A DNA stretch of 64,000 bases from Adiantum capillus-veneris (taxonomy: Eukaryota > Streptophyta > Polypodiopsida > Polypodiales > Pteridaceae), in assembly GCA_014529385.2 (NCBI GenBank), contig CM043971.1, forward strand, positions 57,416,709 to 57,480,708, in the 5' to 3' direction. Under the pieces are notes generated by a model. The model did not search any database and was not told the origin of the DNA. It saw only the letters and a program-made list of their open reading frames with translations. Both the position numbers and the translations under genes were made by a program. Position 1 is the first letter of the stretch. The number at the start of each line of letters is the position of its first letter. Below, one piece after another: positions 43,891-53,604 of the stretch.

Positions 43891-46113
43891 ATGGACTCAC
43901 AAGGATTGATAGAGATCTTGTCAACACCAGTGACATGCACTATCACTCTAGCTGAGCTTTTGAGGCTAAGACCACATATGTGGACCACTGTAGGAAAATT
44001 CTTGGAGAAATTTGGGATAAAAGACCCAACATCGAGACTGCAAGAGGGTATACAAGAGCTGAGCAAACCACAAAAGAACGCTAAGCCTGTACCCTTAAAC
44101 AAGGTCGGAGAGTATTGCGAAGGTGAAGAGGGGAATACAACCTTACCAGTTGAATTCCAAGGAGTGAACACGATGGCAATACTAGACAACGGAGCTGGGG
44201 TAGCCATTGCTACAAAAGAAATCCGGAAAAAATGGGGGAAACCAGAAATAAGGAAGACTAGGTTGAAACTCCAATTAGCAGATGGACACATGGAGAAACC
44301 TACGGGGTTATTAGAGAAAGTCGTAGTAACTTCTTGTGGCATTGAATACGAACATACTTTTGCTATTGTCGATTATGGCAAGAAGAATAACTATGATATC
44401 ATACTGGGAACACCATTCATGAGACAGTTGAAAATGGTCCAGGATTGGGGCTACGATCACATATACCTGAGAAATATGGAAACCACTACACGTGTGAACC
44501 TGAAAGACCATAGCTACAAAGATGTGAACCGAACACCAGTAGAGGAGTTTGATTCAGCTACTTTGGCGGGATCCGATTTTCCAGCTTGGTTAGGTAAGCC
44601 CAAGGAGTTATGGATGTGTGGAGCCTCGAAATGTGGAAGTCTGAGGCGAGAAGAATATGTTTTAGAAAGGGCTATCGAAGACGAAACTTATATAGGAGAA
44701 CCCTTTCCAGAGGACACGCTTGAACCATTAGAATGGACACACATTTTAGCAACCCTAGATGTTTGTGCAATTCCGGATGGTCCCACAATGAAATTTTGCG
44801 ACAAGGACGGGTACGACGTGGTTCCGTACTTCATGCTGAGAACTACACTCGAAAAAGAAACTGATAGAATAGATGACCTGGAAAAGCTAGACGAGCTTCG
44901 CCTAAAAGCAGTAGCTTCTATCTACGCTCAAAAAAGGCGACAAAATGAATTTTTTGATAAGCATGTGCGGACTAAAGAGTTTAAGGTTGGGGACTATGTC
45001 CTAGTTTACACTCTGAAACAGCATGCTAAGAAGCTTAAAAAGCGAGGGATGGGATCTCTGGTGATTAAAGATCTATCACCAAGTGGAGCCGTCAAGCTTG
45101 CTACATTAGACGGAGAAGAAATGCCCAATTGGATTAGTGGATGTAGAGTGAAAAAGTATCTTTTGCCGCTAACCCAAGACATGCTTCTCAAAATACATCA
45201 AGAAAAGCTGCGTGTCCAGAAAAAGAAAAAGATTGTGGAGGAAGCGCAAGCCGAGGCAAAGGAAAGAATGGAGAAAAGAAGACTACTGCGTCAGAAACAG
45301 CGCAATGAAGGAGCAATACGAATAAACGCAGTCAGTATGACAGAAATGGATAATGACAAAGAAGAACCTATCATTGAATGCAAAGTAGGAACCAACCAAA
45401 TCAAAGCCAGAGCACTATTGGATTCAGGAGCTCAAACTAACCTACTTTCACTCAGTTTGTATAAACAATTGACAAATGACACTAAATTACAAACTGTCAA
45501 GCAAGAGTTAAAGAGTTACTCTGAGAATTCAATCAAAACTGTCGGATGCACAGGTTTACATATACAGATTAACCAGTATGTGTATCCTCATATGTTTTAC
45601 GTGGTTGAAGACCAAGCTACACAACATCCATTATTGCTAGGACAACCATGGCAGAAGCAATACAATGCAATGATTGACTGGAGTTCTAAATCAGTGCTTA
45701 TCAAATACGAAGGTGAAAGTCAATCAGTTAAGTTCACCAAAGGAGCAGAGCCAACTCCAAAGGAAGAATCCAAGAACAAAGGTAAACAACAACCAGAGAA
45801 AAAGAAGAAGCAATGGCAACCAAAAGTTTCTATACAACTGGATTGCTCTTCGACGAGGAACTCTCAACATTGGATAAGGAAGACAAGCAATAATATAACA
45901 GCTCAACCTTGGGAAAAAACGGAGTCAAAGTTGGTATGGAGAAAAAAAAAGGTTGTGCCAGAGAACACAAAGGTGGAAAACAGAGTCTTCAATACCAGAC
46001 AACAGAGTGATTCCAGACAATCAAGGACAGTGAAACAGATCTGGATTCCAAAGAAGTTCATGACGGAACAAAGCTATAGCAAGAAAATTTGGATCCCACG
46101 GATTTGTAAATAG
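43891..46113 (+). CDS. Pol-like polyprotein with two retropepsins and an integrase C-terminal domain (element E)
   Basis: 740 residues. Residues about 86-205 form a retropepsin-like domain: ILDNGAG (Asp99, Asn where Ser/Thr is usual) and IILGTPF near 170. Residues about 325-425 match the C-terminal domain of Tat/Athila integrases (RIDDLEKLDELRLKAV, FFDKHVRTKEFKVGDYVLV, GAVKLATLDGEEMP, GCRVKKYL). A basic coiled-coil-like linker leads to a second retropepsin at about 495-610 with a classical LLDSGAQTNLLS (Asp511) and PLLLGQPW. The C-terminal 120 residues are Lys/Gln-rich with repeated IWIPK-type motifs. RT, RNase H, integrase zinc finger and catalytic core are missing, yet the frame is open, so the joining was in frame. 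Confidence 0.85.
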   Translation: MDSQGLIEILSTPVTCTITLAELLRLRPHMWTTVGKFLEKFGIKDPTSRLQEGIQELSKPQKNAKPVPLNKVGEYCEGEEGNTTLPVEFQGVNTMAILDNGAGVAIATKEIRKKWGKPEIRKTRLKLQLADGHMEKPTGLLEKVVVTSCGIEYEHTFAIVDYGKKNNYDIILGTPFMRQLKMVQDWGYDHIYLRNMETTTRVNLKDHSYKDVNRTPVEEFDSATLAGSDFPAWLGKPKELWMCGASKCGSLRREEYVLERAIEDETYIGEPFPEDTLEPLEWTHILATLDVCAIPDGPTMKFCDKDGYDVVPYFMLRTTLEKETDRIDDLEKLDELRLKAVASIYAQKRRQNEFFDKHVRTKEFKVGDYVLVYTLKQHAKKLKKRGMGSLVIKDLSPSGAVKLATLDGEEMPNWISGCRVKKYLLPLTQDMLLKIHQEKLRVQKKKKIVEEAQAEAKERMEKRRLLRQKQRNEGAIRINAVSMTEMDNDKEEPIIECKVGTNQIKARALLDSGAQTNLLSLSLYKQLTNDTKLQTVKQELKSYSENSIKTVGCTGLHIQINQYVYPHMFYVVEDQATQHPLLLGQPWQKQYNAMIDWSSKSVLIKYEGESQSVKFTKGAEPTPKEESKNKGKQQPEKKKKQWQPKVSIQLDCSSTRNSQHWIRKTSNNITAQPWEKTESKLVWRKKKVVPENTKVENRVFNTRQQSDSRQSRTVKQIWIPKKFMTEQSYSKKIWIPRICK

Positions 46114-46449
46114 GAACTCCCTTCAGTACAATCCACGAAAAATCCTAGGTATTTCAAGGCGAGGAAATCAACACAAAGAACAAAGCAGGTTTGGGTCGCA
46201 AAGAGTTTGTGGCAAGCACAAGCGAAGCAGGAGCAGATTTGGATTGTGAAAAAGAACAACAAGGTAAAGAAGAATCCATCTACTGATTCTACTACCGAAG
46301 TGCCAAAACCAACCCAAAACCCGACCACCAATCCTTCAATCAAACAAAGAGCAGCTTTATTGGAAAGACTGTTGTATCATCGCTCTACAATTGCATTGGG
46401 AACTTATGACCAAAACAACTACAATGCTTTGCCTACAGACACTTCATAG
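46114..46449 (+). pseudogene. C-terminal extension of the element E polyprotein
   Basis: After the TAG at 46111 the same frame stays open to 46449 and repeats the motif type of the preceding tail (KQVWVAKSLW, EQIWIVKKN). It therefore belongs to the same protein, cut off by a stop mutation or reached by readthrough. Confidence 0.55.
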
Positions 46450-46470
46450 TCGTCCGGGAGGACTCAGACT

Positions 46471-46508
46471 AGGAGGGGGGGAGGTATACAGGTATACAGG
46501 TATACAGG
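46471..46508 (+). other. Internal polypurine tract and 8-bp triple repeat (element E)
   Basis: AGGAGGGGGGGAGG directly after the polyprotein stop resembles the 3' polypurine tract at 52567-52579. GGTATACA follows three times in tandem. It could serve as a second, central plus-strand priming site. Confidence 0.6.
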
Positions 46509-48101
46509 AGCTACAAAGCAGCTACAAGCGACAAAAACAAAGAAAAACAAAAAATTATATTACAAGGGCAGTGTCTTACATGATTTTGCAATTTTTATGT
46601 TTGATTGCGGATATTGATAATATTTATGCCCTTATATACCTTGTTTTGCAACAAGAAGAGATCAAATGATAAATTTGGGTCTCTAAACGTGTAAATATCA
46701 CTAAATAAGAGTGTTTTTGGAGCTAAACAGTGGAAAAAAGTGGTAATCCAAGTCCAAAAATCACAAATAAGTGTATATTCATATACATAGGGTTACCAGC
46801 TATTTATTATGTATGTTTGGAATTTTTTGGCTTCAATTTGCTATTTTTCTTTATTTTTAATGATTTTCTTAATAAAAGTAAAAGAAAAATAAAAAAAAGC
46901 AGGTGAAATGAGATCGGAAAAAAGAAAAGAATAGACGGTGATGGTCCTAATGACAAGGGCAACCCATGGTAAAAATTGGGTACAATTCTGAAAAAGTTGC
47001 GAAAAGTCCGAAACGGCAGAATTTTGGCAAGTGGACGGAATTCTAAGAAAATAGGTCAAACGGAGTCCGACTTGGGAAATTTCAGATCCTAAAGCGCATC
47101 TCACAACGAGATAGGAGCACATGACAAATTTGGTGGGAAGTGAACCGGGAAGTCCGAAGTTAAGTATTTTTCACATCACTTTCAAGCTCATTTACACTAT
47201 TACCTTCTTGGAGAAGAGCAGAGAGCCACAGGAGCACAGATCTTCTACGACCTTCTACGACTTCCACGAGAGCTCAGAGGACACCAGACATGAGAGGTAG
47301 ACTCGTTGCCATAAGCTTTTGATGCTTATCATTAACTTTTGTCGCGAAAACTGACCAAAACCAAGAAACAAGAGCAGACGGGGAATGAGGTAGAATGCTA
47401 GGTAGTGGCACAACCGCCTAACCAAACCTTGCAAGAACTTATAGGTGGGTGACCCTAGTATAGAAGATGGGTTTCTAACACTCAAAGCTCGAGAAAGAAC
47501 GACTGGAAAAACCCTAGGTCAACAGAGCCTGCAATAGGCAAACAGGAAAAAGTTGTCGAAACAACACGAAACTTCACAGGAAGTTCAACCACATCAAGGA
47601 CAATGCAACCATATAATATCTCCAAGTTTGAATCACAAAAAGTAGGTCGGAACAACCGATTTGGCTGCGGACACACAAAGCGTCATTTTGGCATAACGAC
47701 TGAAATTGACGACCAAATGAAATGAAACTTCACAAGCAGCTTCAAGTAACTATCGATAACTTATGTTTGCAAGCAAAACCCAAAAGAAAGCTGATTCACT
47801 TACCGATGGTGAAAAAGACGCTTTCGGGCAACCAAAGGGAGAAAGATGGAGAACGGGGAGCCAAAGTCAAGTTCAACCAAATAGATGGCTTCACAACATA
47901 TCCGATGAGCTGGAAATGCAACTCTCGAGAAGAAAGTTGAAGAAATTCAACTCCAAGGCAAAAAGACGACTTCGAAGACTGAAATGCCTATAAGGGGGCT
48001 TTTTAGCTAAACTGATGACTTTTTAAGTTGAAAACTAGTTAGCAGGCTTAGGGCACTAGCACAAAGCATTCTTTGCACAAAAAGACCAACATTTTAAGAA
48101 A
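46509..48101. other. Non-coding middle region of element E
   Basis: 1.6 kb without significant ORFs. A few GT-AG pairs exist, but I could not define an intron convincingly. Confidence 0.5.
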
Positions 48102-49102
48102 AGACATTATACGCGTATAATGTCTCACAGCATGAATTTCACATCCATTTCAACATTTGAGTGCATAGCCTCATTCCACATGTTAATCACATCCTATGAA
48201 CCAAGTATCATGAGAATTGGAGTTAGAAAACCCAAGGAAAACCAAAAAGACGCATAAAATTGATTTTTGGTCCTAATTTTGTCAAAATAACTCCAAACTC
48301 ATTGAAACTTTGTAGGATTGTTGTTAAACACATCTACAAGCTATCTGGAACCAAAAAGCACCATTTTGACACAAAAGACATCATACACGTATGATGTCTA
48401 TTTGCACTTACAGAGCCAAAACTGCTCATTTGTCATCATACATCCATTATATATATCTAATACATGCTACATATGAAATTTGGAACCATTTGGTCAAGAG
48501 GATCACCCCATTAGCCCAATTGAGGGAAAATCCTTCACCTAAAGCCTATTTTTGGCCCAAATCCAACATACTCAAGTCCAAACCAAGATTTGAGTAGGAA
48601 CAGTCCTTCACTAGTACATGGGGAGTCCACACAACCAATCCCATGCAAAATTGATGAAAAAGACATCATACGCGTATGATGTCTCCAGAGCCATTTTTAG
48701 CCCAAAATCTATCCAAACTTCATAAATCCATTGAATAAGCCTATCTAAAGCCAAATCCAAGCTTATAGAGAAATTTGGTCCAAAAATACACTAAAAGACA
48801 TCATACGTGTATGATGTCTCACTATGTGATTTTGGCACCTCAGGGCTTCAACCACCAAACAGAAGTGATCTACATGCCATTTGAAAGTGAACCACCAAGT
48901 TTTATCCAATTTGGATCATAAAATCCAATTCCCTTTCAAAATTTTGCCAAGAGCCGGAACTGGACTAAATTGGCCAAAACTTGACCAAATGGGATCCAAA
49001 CTCAAATCCAAGCATATGATAATCATGTATACACTATCAGCTACAAGCACAACCAATATGAAGTCATTTTGACACAAAAGACATCATACGCGTATGATGT
49101 CT
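48102..49102. repeat. Palindrome array 2 before the element E 3' ORF (five copies)
   Basis: Copies at 48102-48125, 48376-48399, 48661-48684, 48796-48819 and 49079-49102. The first is a perfect palindrome of the ATTATACGCG variant; the third and fifth match the main consensus perfectly; the second has ACACGT and the fourth ACGTGT at the centre. Spacings are about 274, 285, 135 and 283 bp. The last copy ends 166 bp before the ATG at 49269. Confidence 0.95.
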
Positions 49103-49268
49103 CCAGCATGATTTTGAGCCCATTTTGCATATTTTTTCACCTACCTTGCATCCTTAGGCCCTAAATAGCTCATGTTTCAATTTTCAAGTCATTTGGATAA
49201 CTAAAAGCTTCATTTCGGCTTTCAGTACTAAAAAGACGCTAACTTCTGAAATTGGAGTTACAGGATCC

Positions 49269-50948
49269 ATGGATTCCACCAAGTCATCGGCAACGAAGAG
49301 AAAAAGACCGACAATCAAAGATGCTATTGCAGAAGTGGAACCATTTGACATTCCAGCAGAAACCCTCAAGCCAACCAAAACTTGGGTGGAGGAAGCAGTA
49401 TTGGAGAAAGAGGGAATAAAGATCTACCAGGGGACTTTCAGAGATCCTCAAGGGCAAGCGGTGGATGTACCGATGATCCCACAGGAATTGGTAGATTATA
49501 GCAGGTCAGAAGACATCAACAGGTACCTGGAAAGGGCAGACTTGCACAGTTTCTTCACCTCGAGACCATCAGGTGTGGATACAAGAAGAGTGTACGAGTT
49601 GGCAACATCCATTCAGAAGGATGGAAAAGCCACATTGACAGCCATGGATGGAGAGAAGGTAGAAGTACAGATCACTCCACAGCTAATTGCAGATGCATTG
49701 AAGCTGCACAACAAAGGGAGCTCGGTCAGGGAAAGAAGGGAGGCCATAGAGGTCTATGGGCCCAAGAAACAGAATGCGACCTATGGAGATATGAAGGACC
49801 CAAGAGCGGCAACCCTTTGCTGACTGTACAACAAATTTCTTCATGTTTGCAGTAAAAGACCGCAAAAGTATACGACACCACCCCATGCCATTGCGACCAC
49901 CATCACATGGGCATTAAAGAGCAATTTGCCAAAAGAGGTGAATTACGCTCAACACATCCACGAGCAAGTAATTGCCATGCACAACGAGAAGCCAAAATAC
50001 ATAGGAGGAGCGGAAATTCTGACAAGAATAGCTTATGAAGCTATTGGAGCTAGAGATCAGTGGCCAAAGGCTCCCTCCCAGAATGAGTGGCTTAGAGAAG
50101 CCGACGAGGAGGAAGAACAGCCTGAAGTATCCAAGAGGGCATCCACAAGAGCACGCCGGAAACTAGAAGTAGTTTCAGAACGTGAAGAGGATGTGGACGA
50201 GCCACTTAAGAAGAAAGTAAAGAAGAAGGTTGCTCCCAAGAAAACCAAAAGTCAGAAAGCGGCGAGAATGGAAAGATTAGTGGAGCAGTTTAGAGCGGAA
50301 AGAGCTCTAAAGGGTGACTTTGAAGAAAAGTGGGTGCCAGACCCCACTAAAGTCGGAACTAGCTCGGCCAGGCCACATATTGATCAATACGATCAATATA
50401 TTAAAGCTTATGAGGAGTCAGAGGCTATTTTGGAGCAGCAACCTGTCGAGCCATACACTGAAGAGGAGGTCCATCAATTAAAAGCTGAGCTGAAAAAAGA
50501 CGACAAGGGGAAAAGAAAAGTAGATGGGTCTACTAAGCCTCAAGAGAAAGATGGGCAAGCCAAGGAAGCTGAGGACCAACATCCCTCTATGACTGATGTA
50601 CCAAGCCCGAAGAAGACGGAAAAAATTGTGGAAGAGACCACAGTAGAGGTGGACACAGATGTTTTGGAAAAGCCAGAAGCCGAGACCAAAGAAAAGAAGA
50701 TAGATCCAGTTCAGCAAAAGAGAAATGATTATGAGGATCTGGTAGAGATAGGATACACCGAAGAAGAGGCCCTTGAGGCAGTTTATGAGATCACCCTACA
50801 AAAACAAGATGAACGGAGAGGGACGGAGAAAAAGACAAAGAGTAAAAAAGAAAGTGAAGAGAAACTGGACGAACCGAAAATACTAGAAGAGCCAAAGCCA
50901 GTGGAGGTGGTGGTGGAAAGAGCTTTAGAGTTGACAGATGATGATTAA
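49269..50948 (+). CDS. Element E 3' ORF, N-terminal half
   Basis: One frame from ATG 49269, with a single TGA at 49821-49823, open again to TAA 50946. Residues about 15-270 make a globular domain (PFDIPAETLKPTKTWVEEAV, EVQITPQLIADALKLHNKG, AIATTITWALKSNLP, ILTRIAYEAIG) resembling the domain often annotated as putative plant transposon protein in Athila-type 3' ORFs. A basic patch KKKVKKKVAPKKTK (around 50205) could be a nuclear localisation signal. The rest is Glu/Lys-rich. The function is unknown. Relic G has a counterpart. Confidence 0.65.
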
Positions 50949-50954
50949 AAAGAC

Positions 50955-51860
50955 ATGCACATGGTGCATGAACTGCTCAGCAAGATAAAAGAAAGGTCCA
51001 AGGCAAAGGAAGTAGAGATTGAGATAGCCAAACAAAGAGAAGCGGAGTTGCAGAGAAATTTAGAGAATGCTATGAATGAATCTGAAAGTCATAAAGCATC
51101 ACTCTATGACACGGAAAACGAGAGAGACGGCTTGATACTCCAACTAGCCGAGGCTTCAAGAGAAGTAACAAGTGCACAAGAAGCAAGGGAGCGGATAGAG
51201 GATGAGTTGGAGGCGGCTAAGGATGAGCTCATTGAGCTAAGGGAAAGAGTCGAGCTCCAAGAAAGAAAAATCACTAGACTCAGGTCTACCCCTAGAGCTA
51301 GCAGAGCAGGAACCGAACAAGAGGGAGCTATCGTACCAGTTTTGGAAGACCAGGTCCGAAGCTTACAAAGAGAGCTAAGATTAGAGCAAGTGCAAAGGTT
51401 GCACATTGCGGAGGGATCATTGGCCGCAGAGGAGAGGCTCACATTAGAAAATCAAACACTACGGACAGAGAATGAGTCCCTTTGCAAACAGATCCAAGAT
51501 CTACAAGAGCAACAAAGAAGAGAGACAGAGACACCACAAGAAGAATCAGGTGGAGCAGCCATAGAGCTACCAAAAACTGGAGAGGCAACCACAATTGAAG
51601 ATCCAGCCCCAGCTCAAGAGGTGGCCTCGACTTCAAGAATCTTTGAAGAAGAAGAACAAAGGCTCCATGACCAAAAAGAAAAGTCAGCAGAGGAGAGTGC
51701 TAAGGCGAAAATGGAATGGGAGGGGAGACTCCTAATCTCCATTAGACTTCAGGGACTAGACACAAAAGTGCTCCATGAACAGTGGATGCAACTCAGCCTG
51801 CCTTTCCCTTTGATGAAATTTGAAGTGCTAAAGACGAAAAAGAGACTAGAAGGGGAGTAG
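50955..51860 (+). CDS. Element E 3' ORF, coiled-coil part
   Basis: In the same frame as the previous ORF, seven bases after its TAA. About 300 residues dominated by Glu, Arg, Leu, Lys and Ala in heptad-like spacing (EIAKQREAELQRNLENAM, RIEDELEAAKDELIELRERV, LEDQVRSLQRELRLEQVQ), predicting a long coiled coil and self-association. It ends at a TAG, after which the frame continues. Probably one protein with the N-terminal half. Confidence 0.65.
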   Translation: MHMVHELLSKIKERSKAKEVEIEIAKQREAELQRNLENAMNESESHKASLYDTENERDGLILQLAEASREVTSAQEARERIEDELEAAKDELIELRERVELQERKITRLRSTPRASRAGTEQEGAIVPVLEDQVRSLQRELRLEQVQRLHIAEGSLAAEERLTLENQTLRTENESLCKQIQDLQEQQRRETETPQEESGGAAIELPKTGEATTIEDPAPAQEVASTSRIFEEEEQRLHDQKEKSAEESAKAKMEWEGRLLISIRLQGLDTKVLHEQWMQLSLPFPLMKFEVLKTKKRLEGE

Positions 51861-52529
51861 TATGTCGCTCTTTACGAAGGCGACATCATAAAGGAGGAAC
51901 AATCAAAGAAGATAGTAGATTCACAACCTAGATGGAGGAAAGGTTGGCTGAACAAATACCCAGCCTACCTCATCTACTTGGTGGAGGCACCAAAGGAGAT
52001 CCGGGAGGATGCAACCTTCTGCCCGGTGCCAAGAGTCAGAAACTAGAAAGAGCATGGCAGGATTGCAGAAAAGAAGCCAAATTGGCTGAATTATCCCAAG
52101 ATGCCAGGACCAAAGGCAGGAGAGAGAATAGGTAAAGCCTACATGGTGAAAACCCTAACGGGCACCATCAAGCTCTTTACTGGCTCTCCTAACCTTTCAT
52201 GTCAGATGCTCAAGAAAATCTGCAGGACTCTCTTAGCTTGCATTGAAGTGTTCGCGCCAGATAAAGCCACGACCTCGAGTCTACTATTGACGGCCGACAC
52301 GGTGTCTGATATGATGTACGATCTTTCATTGCAGCCTTCTCCAAAAGTGTTACACCTCCTATACCAAAGGATTATGTTTTTGCCTAGCTTCCACATGCAA
52401 ACATTCGAAGAAGCTTTCTACACCGGCTTTTTCACCCACGAAAGCAAAATATTCGGCCCAACCTTGACCATCGGCAACCTACGATACGAATCACATTTGC
52501 AGATGCTCAAGACGACAGGACTTTATTGA
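51861..52529 (+). pseudogene. Element E 3' ORF, C-terminal domain
   Basis: The same frame continues from 51861 with a stop near 52045, then is open to TGA 52527 (the open part from ATG 52101 is 142 residues). It contains a compact, helix-rich region (MLKKICRTLLACIEVFAP, SPKVLHLLYQRIMFLPSF) that I do not recognise. With stops ignored, the 3' ORF spans about 1,090 codons without a frameshift. Confidence 0.55.
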
Positions 52530-52566
52530 CCAAGAATAAAAGTCATGTCAGGGACGACATGAACGC

Positions 52567-52579
52567 GGAGGGGGGGGAG
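52567..52579 (+). other. Polypurine tract of element E
   Basis: GGAGGGGGGGGAG immediately before the 3' LTR start TGTTGAGCC. Confidence 0.9.
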
Positions 52580-52877
52580 TGTTGAGCCAGCAGAGGATCA
52601 CACCCACATTTTTGCTCACACTCATCATTTTGTAACCATTGATTGTAATAAATGTCTTTCCGACATTAATTTTGATTTGAGCCATTCATTAAGTAACGAG
52701 ACTCAATTGAGTTTCCAGCTTGTAATCCCGAAGTAATTTCACTTGCTGATGTAATTAGTTAGAGATGTTCTCACCTCCAAGGCTGAGGTATATAAGCCAA
52801 AGTTTTTGTAACCTAAGGCAGATTATTAATCAAAGTGAGTTTTTGAGCGCTCTGACTGTGTCAGAGAGAGAGAGAGA

Positions 52878-52976
<99 letters not shown>

Positions 52977-53599
52977 TTATCTACTTGCTACGCGAGCTAC
53001 GGGGCCGCCATTGGAGAAGCGACACCGCCATTGTGTTTGCAATGGCGAGAGCTACGCACAGATACCAAGGGTGCGCGCTATCGGCTTCTATGTGTGGTAA
53101 GTTCCTACGAGCTTCGGTGTGAGTTTTCTTCCAACTCGTGTGCGGAATTGAGCGTGCAGCATATCTATAGAACCACAACGAGTAGAGCTACACATTAGTA
53201 CCATCGGGGTCAAGTTTCGGTCACCTGTATATTTCGGCCTGTCTTCATACGCGTTTACCGCACGGAGTGGTTATAGGTTGATTTTGCAGTTCAAGTCTTT
53301 AGGGTGTTGTTCTTACCTAGTGTATAGACTTCCCCTTGAGTTTGAGATCGATTCAATGATTCTAGATCTTGTTTTGTATAGCATTCGTTCGTAGTACGGA
53401 TTTCACTCACTTGCGTATTTTAGAACTTAGATTTGATTTCCTTAGTAGTGATTGTCATTAGAAGGTTGAGTAGGTGATTTGACACCCACCTAGTTGTTTC
53501 CATGCGCCTGCGGGTCAAGCTCCGTCCTCGTCTGACAAATTCTGTTGTTGGTTGAGTTCTCGCTATTTAGCTTCTGCTAGCGGCATAACCGCCTTAACA
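52580..53599 (+). repeat. 3' LTR of element E
   Basis: 1020 bp, colinear with 37932-38910. The length difference is almost entirely the GA microsatellite. Followed by the AAGAG target duplication. Confidence 0.95.
52864..52974. repeat. (GA)n microsatellite in the E 3' LTR
   Basis: About 55 GA units with one GTGA interruption near 52882. Confidence 0.98.
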
Positions 53600-53604
53600 A
53601 AGAG

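Larger units (their letters stand above)
37932..53599 (+). mobile_element. Element E: 15.7-kb Athila/Tat-like retrotransposon lacking RT
   Basis: LTRs of 979 and 1020 bp (TGTTGAGCC...CCTTAACA), target duplication AAGAG (37927-37931 and 53600-53604), tRNA-Asp primer site and a G-rich polypurine tract make it structurally complete. It encodes Gag with two zinc knuckles, a pol reduced to protease, integrase C-terminal domain and second protease, and a long 3' ORF. No RT, RNase H or integrase core is found in any frame. Two non-coding blocks carry the same 24-bp palindrome array. The LTRs differ at roughly two dozen sites by hand count, so insertion was recent, and it needed enzymes in trans. Confidence 0.9.

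Noticed and set aside
42880-46113. Programmed stop readthrough in element E
   Set aside because: Three different stop codons occur at unrelated places and no downstream readthrough context is apparent. Point-mutation decay is simpler, though one of the stops could have been functional.
46509-48101. Hidden exons or an intron between pol and the 3' ORF of element E
   Set aside because: I looked for a long open frame flanked by good splice sites and found none convincing by eye.
39446-49102. Palindrome array as a CRISPR
   Set aside because: Spacers are 100-260 bp and unequal, the repeat is fully palindromic, and the context is a plant retrotransposon.
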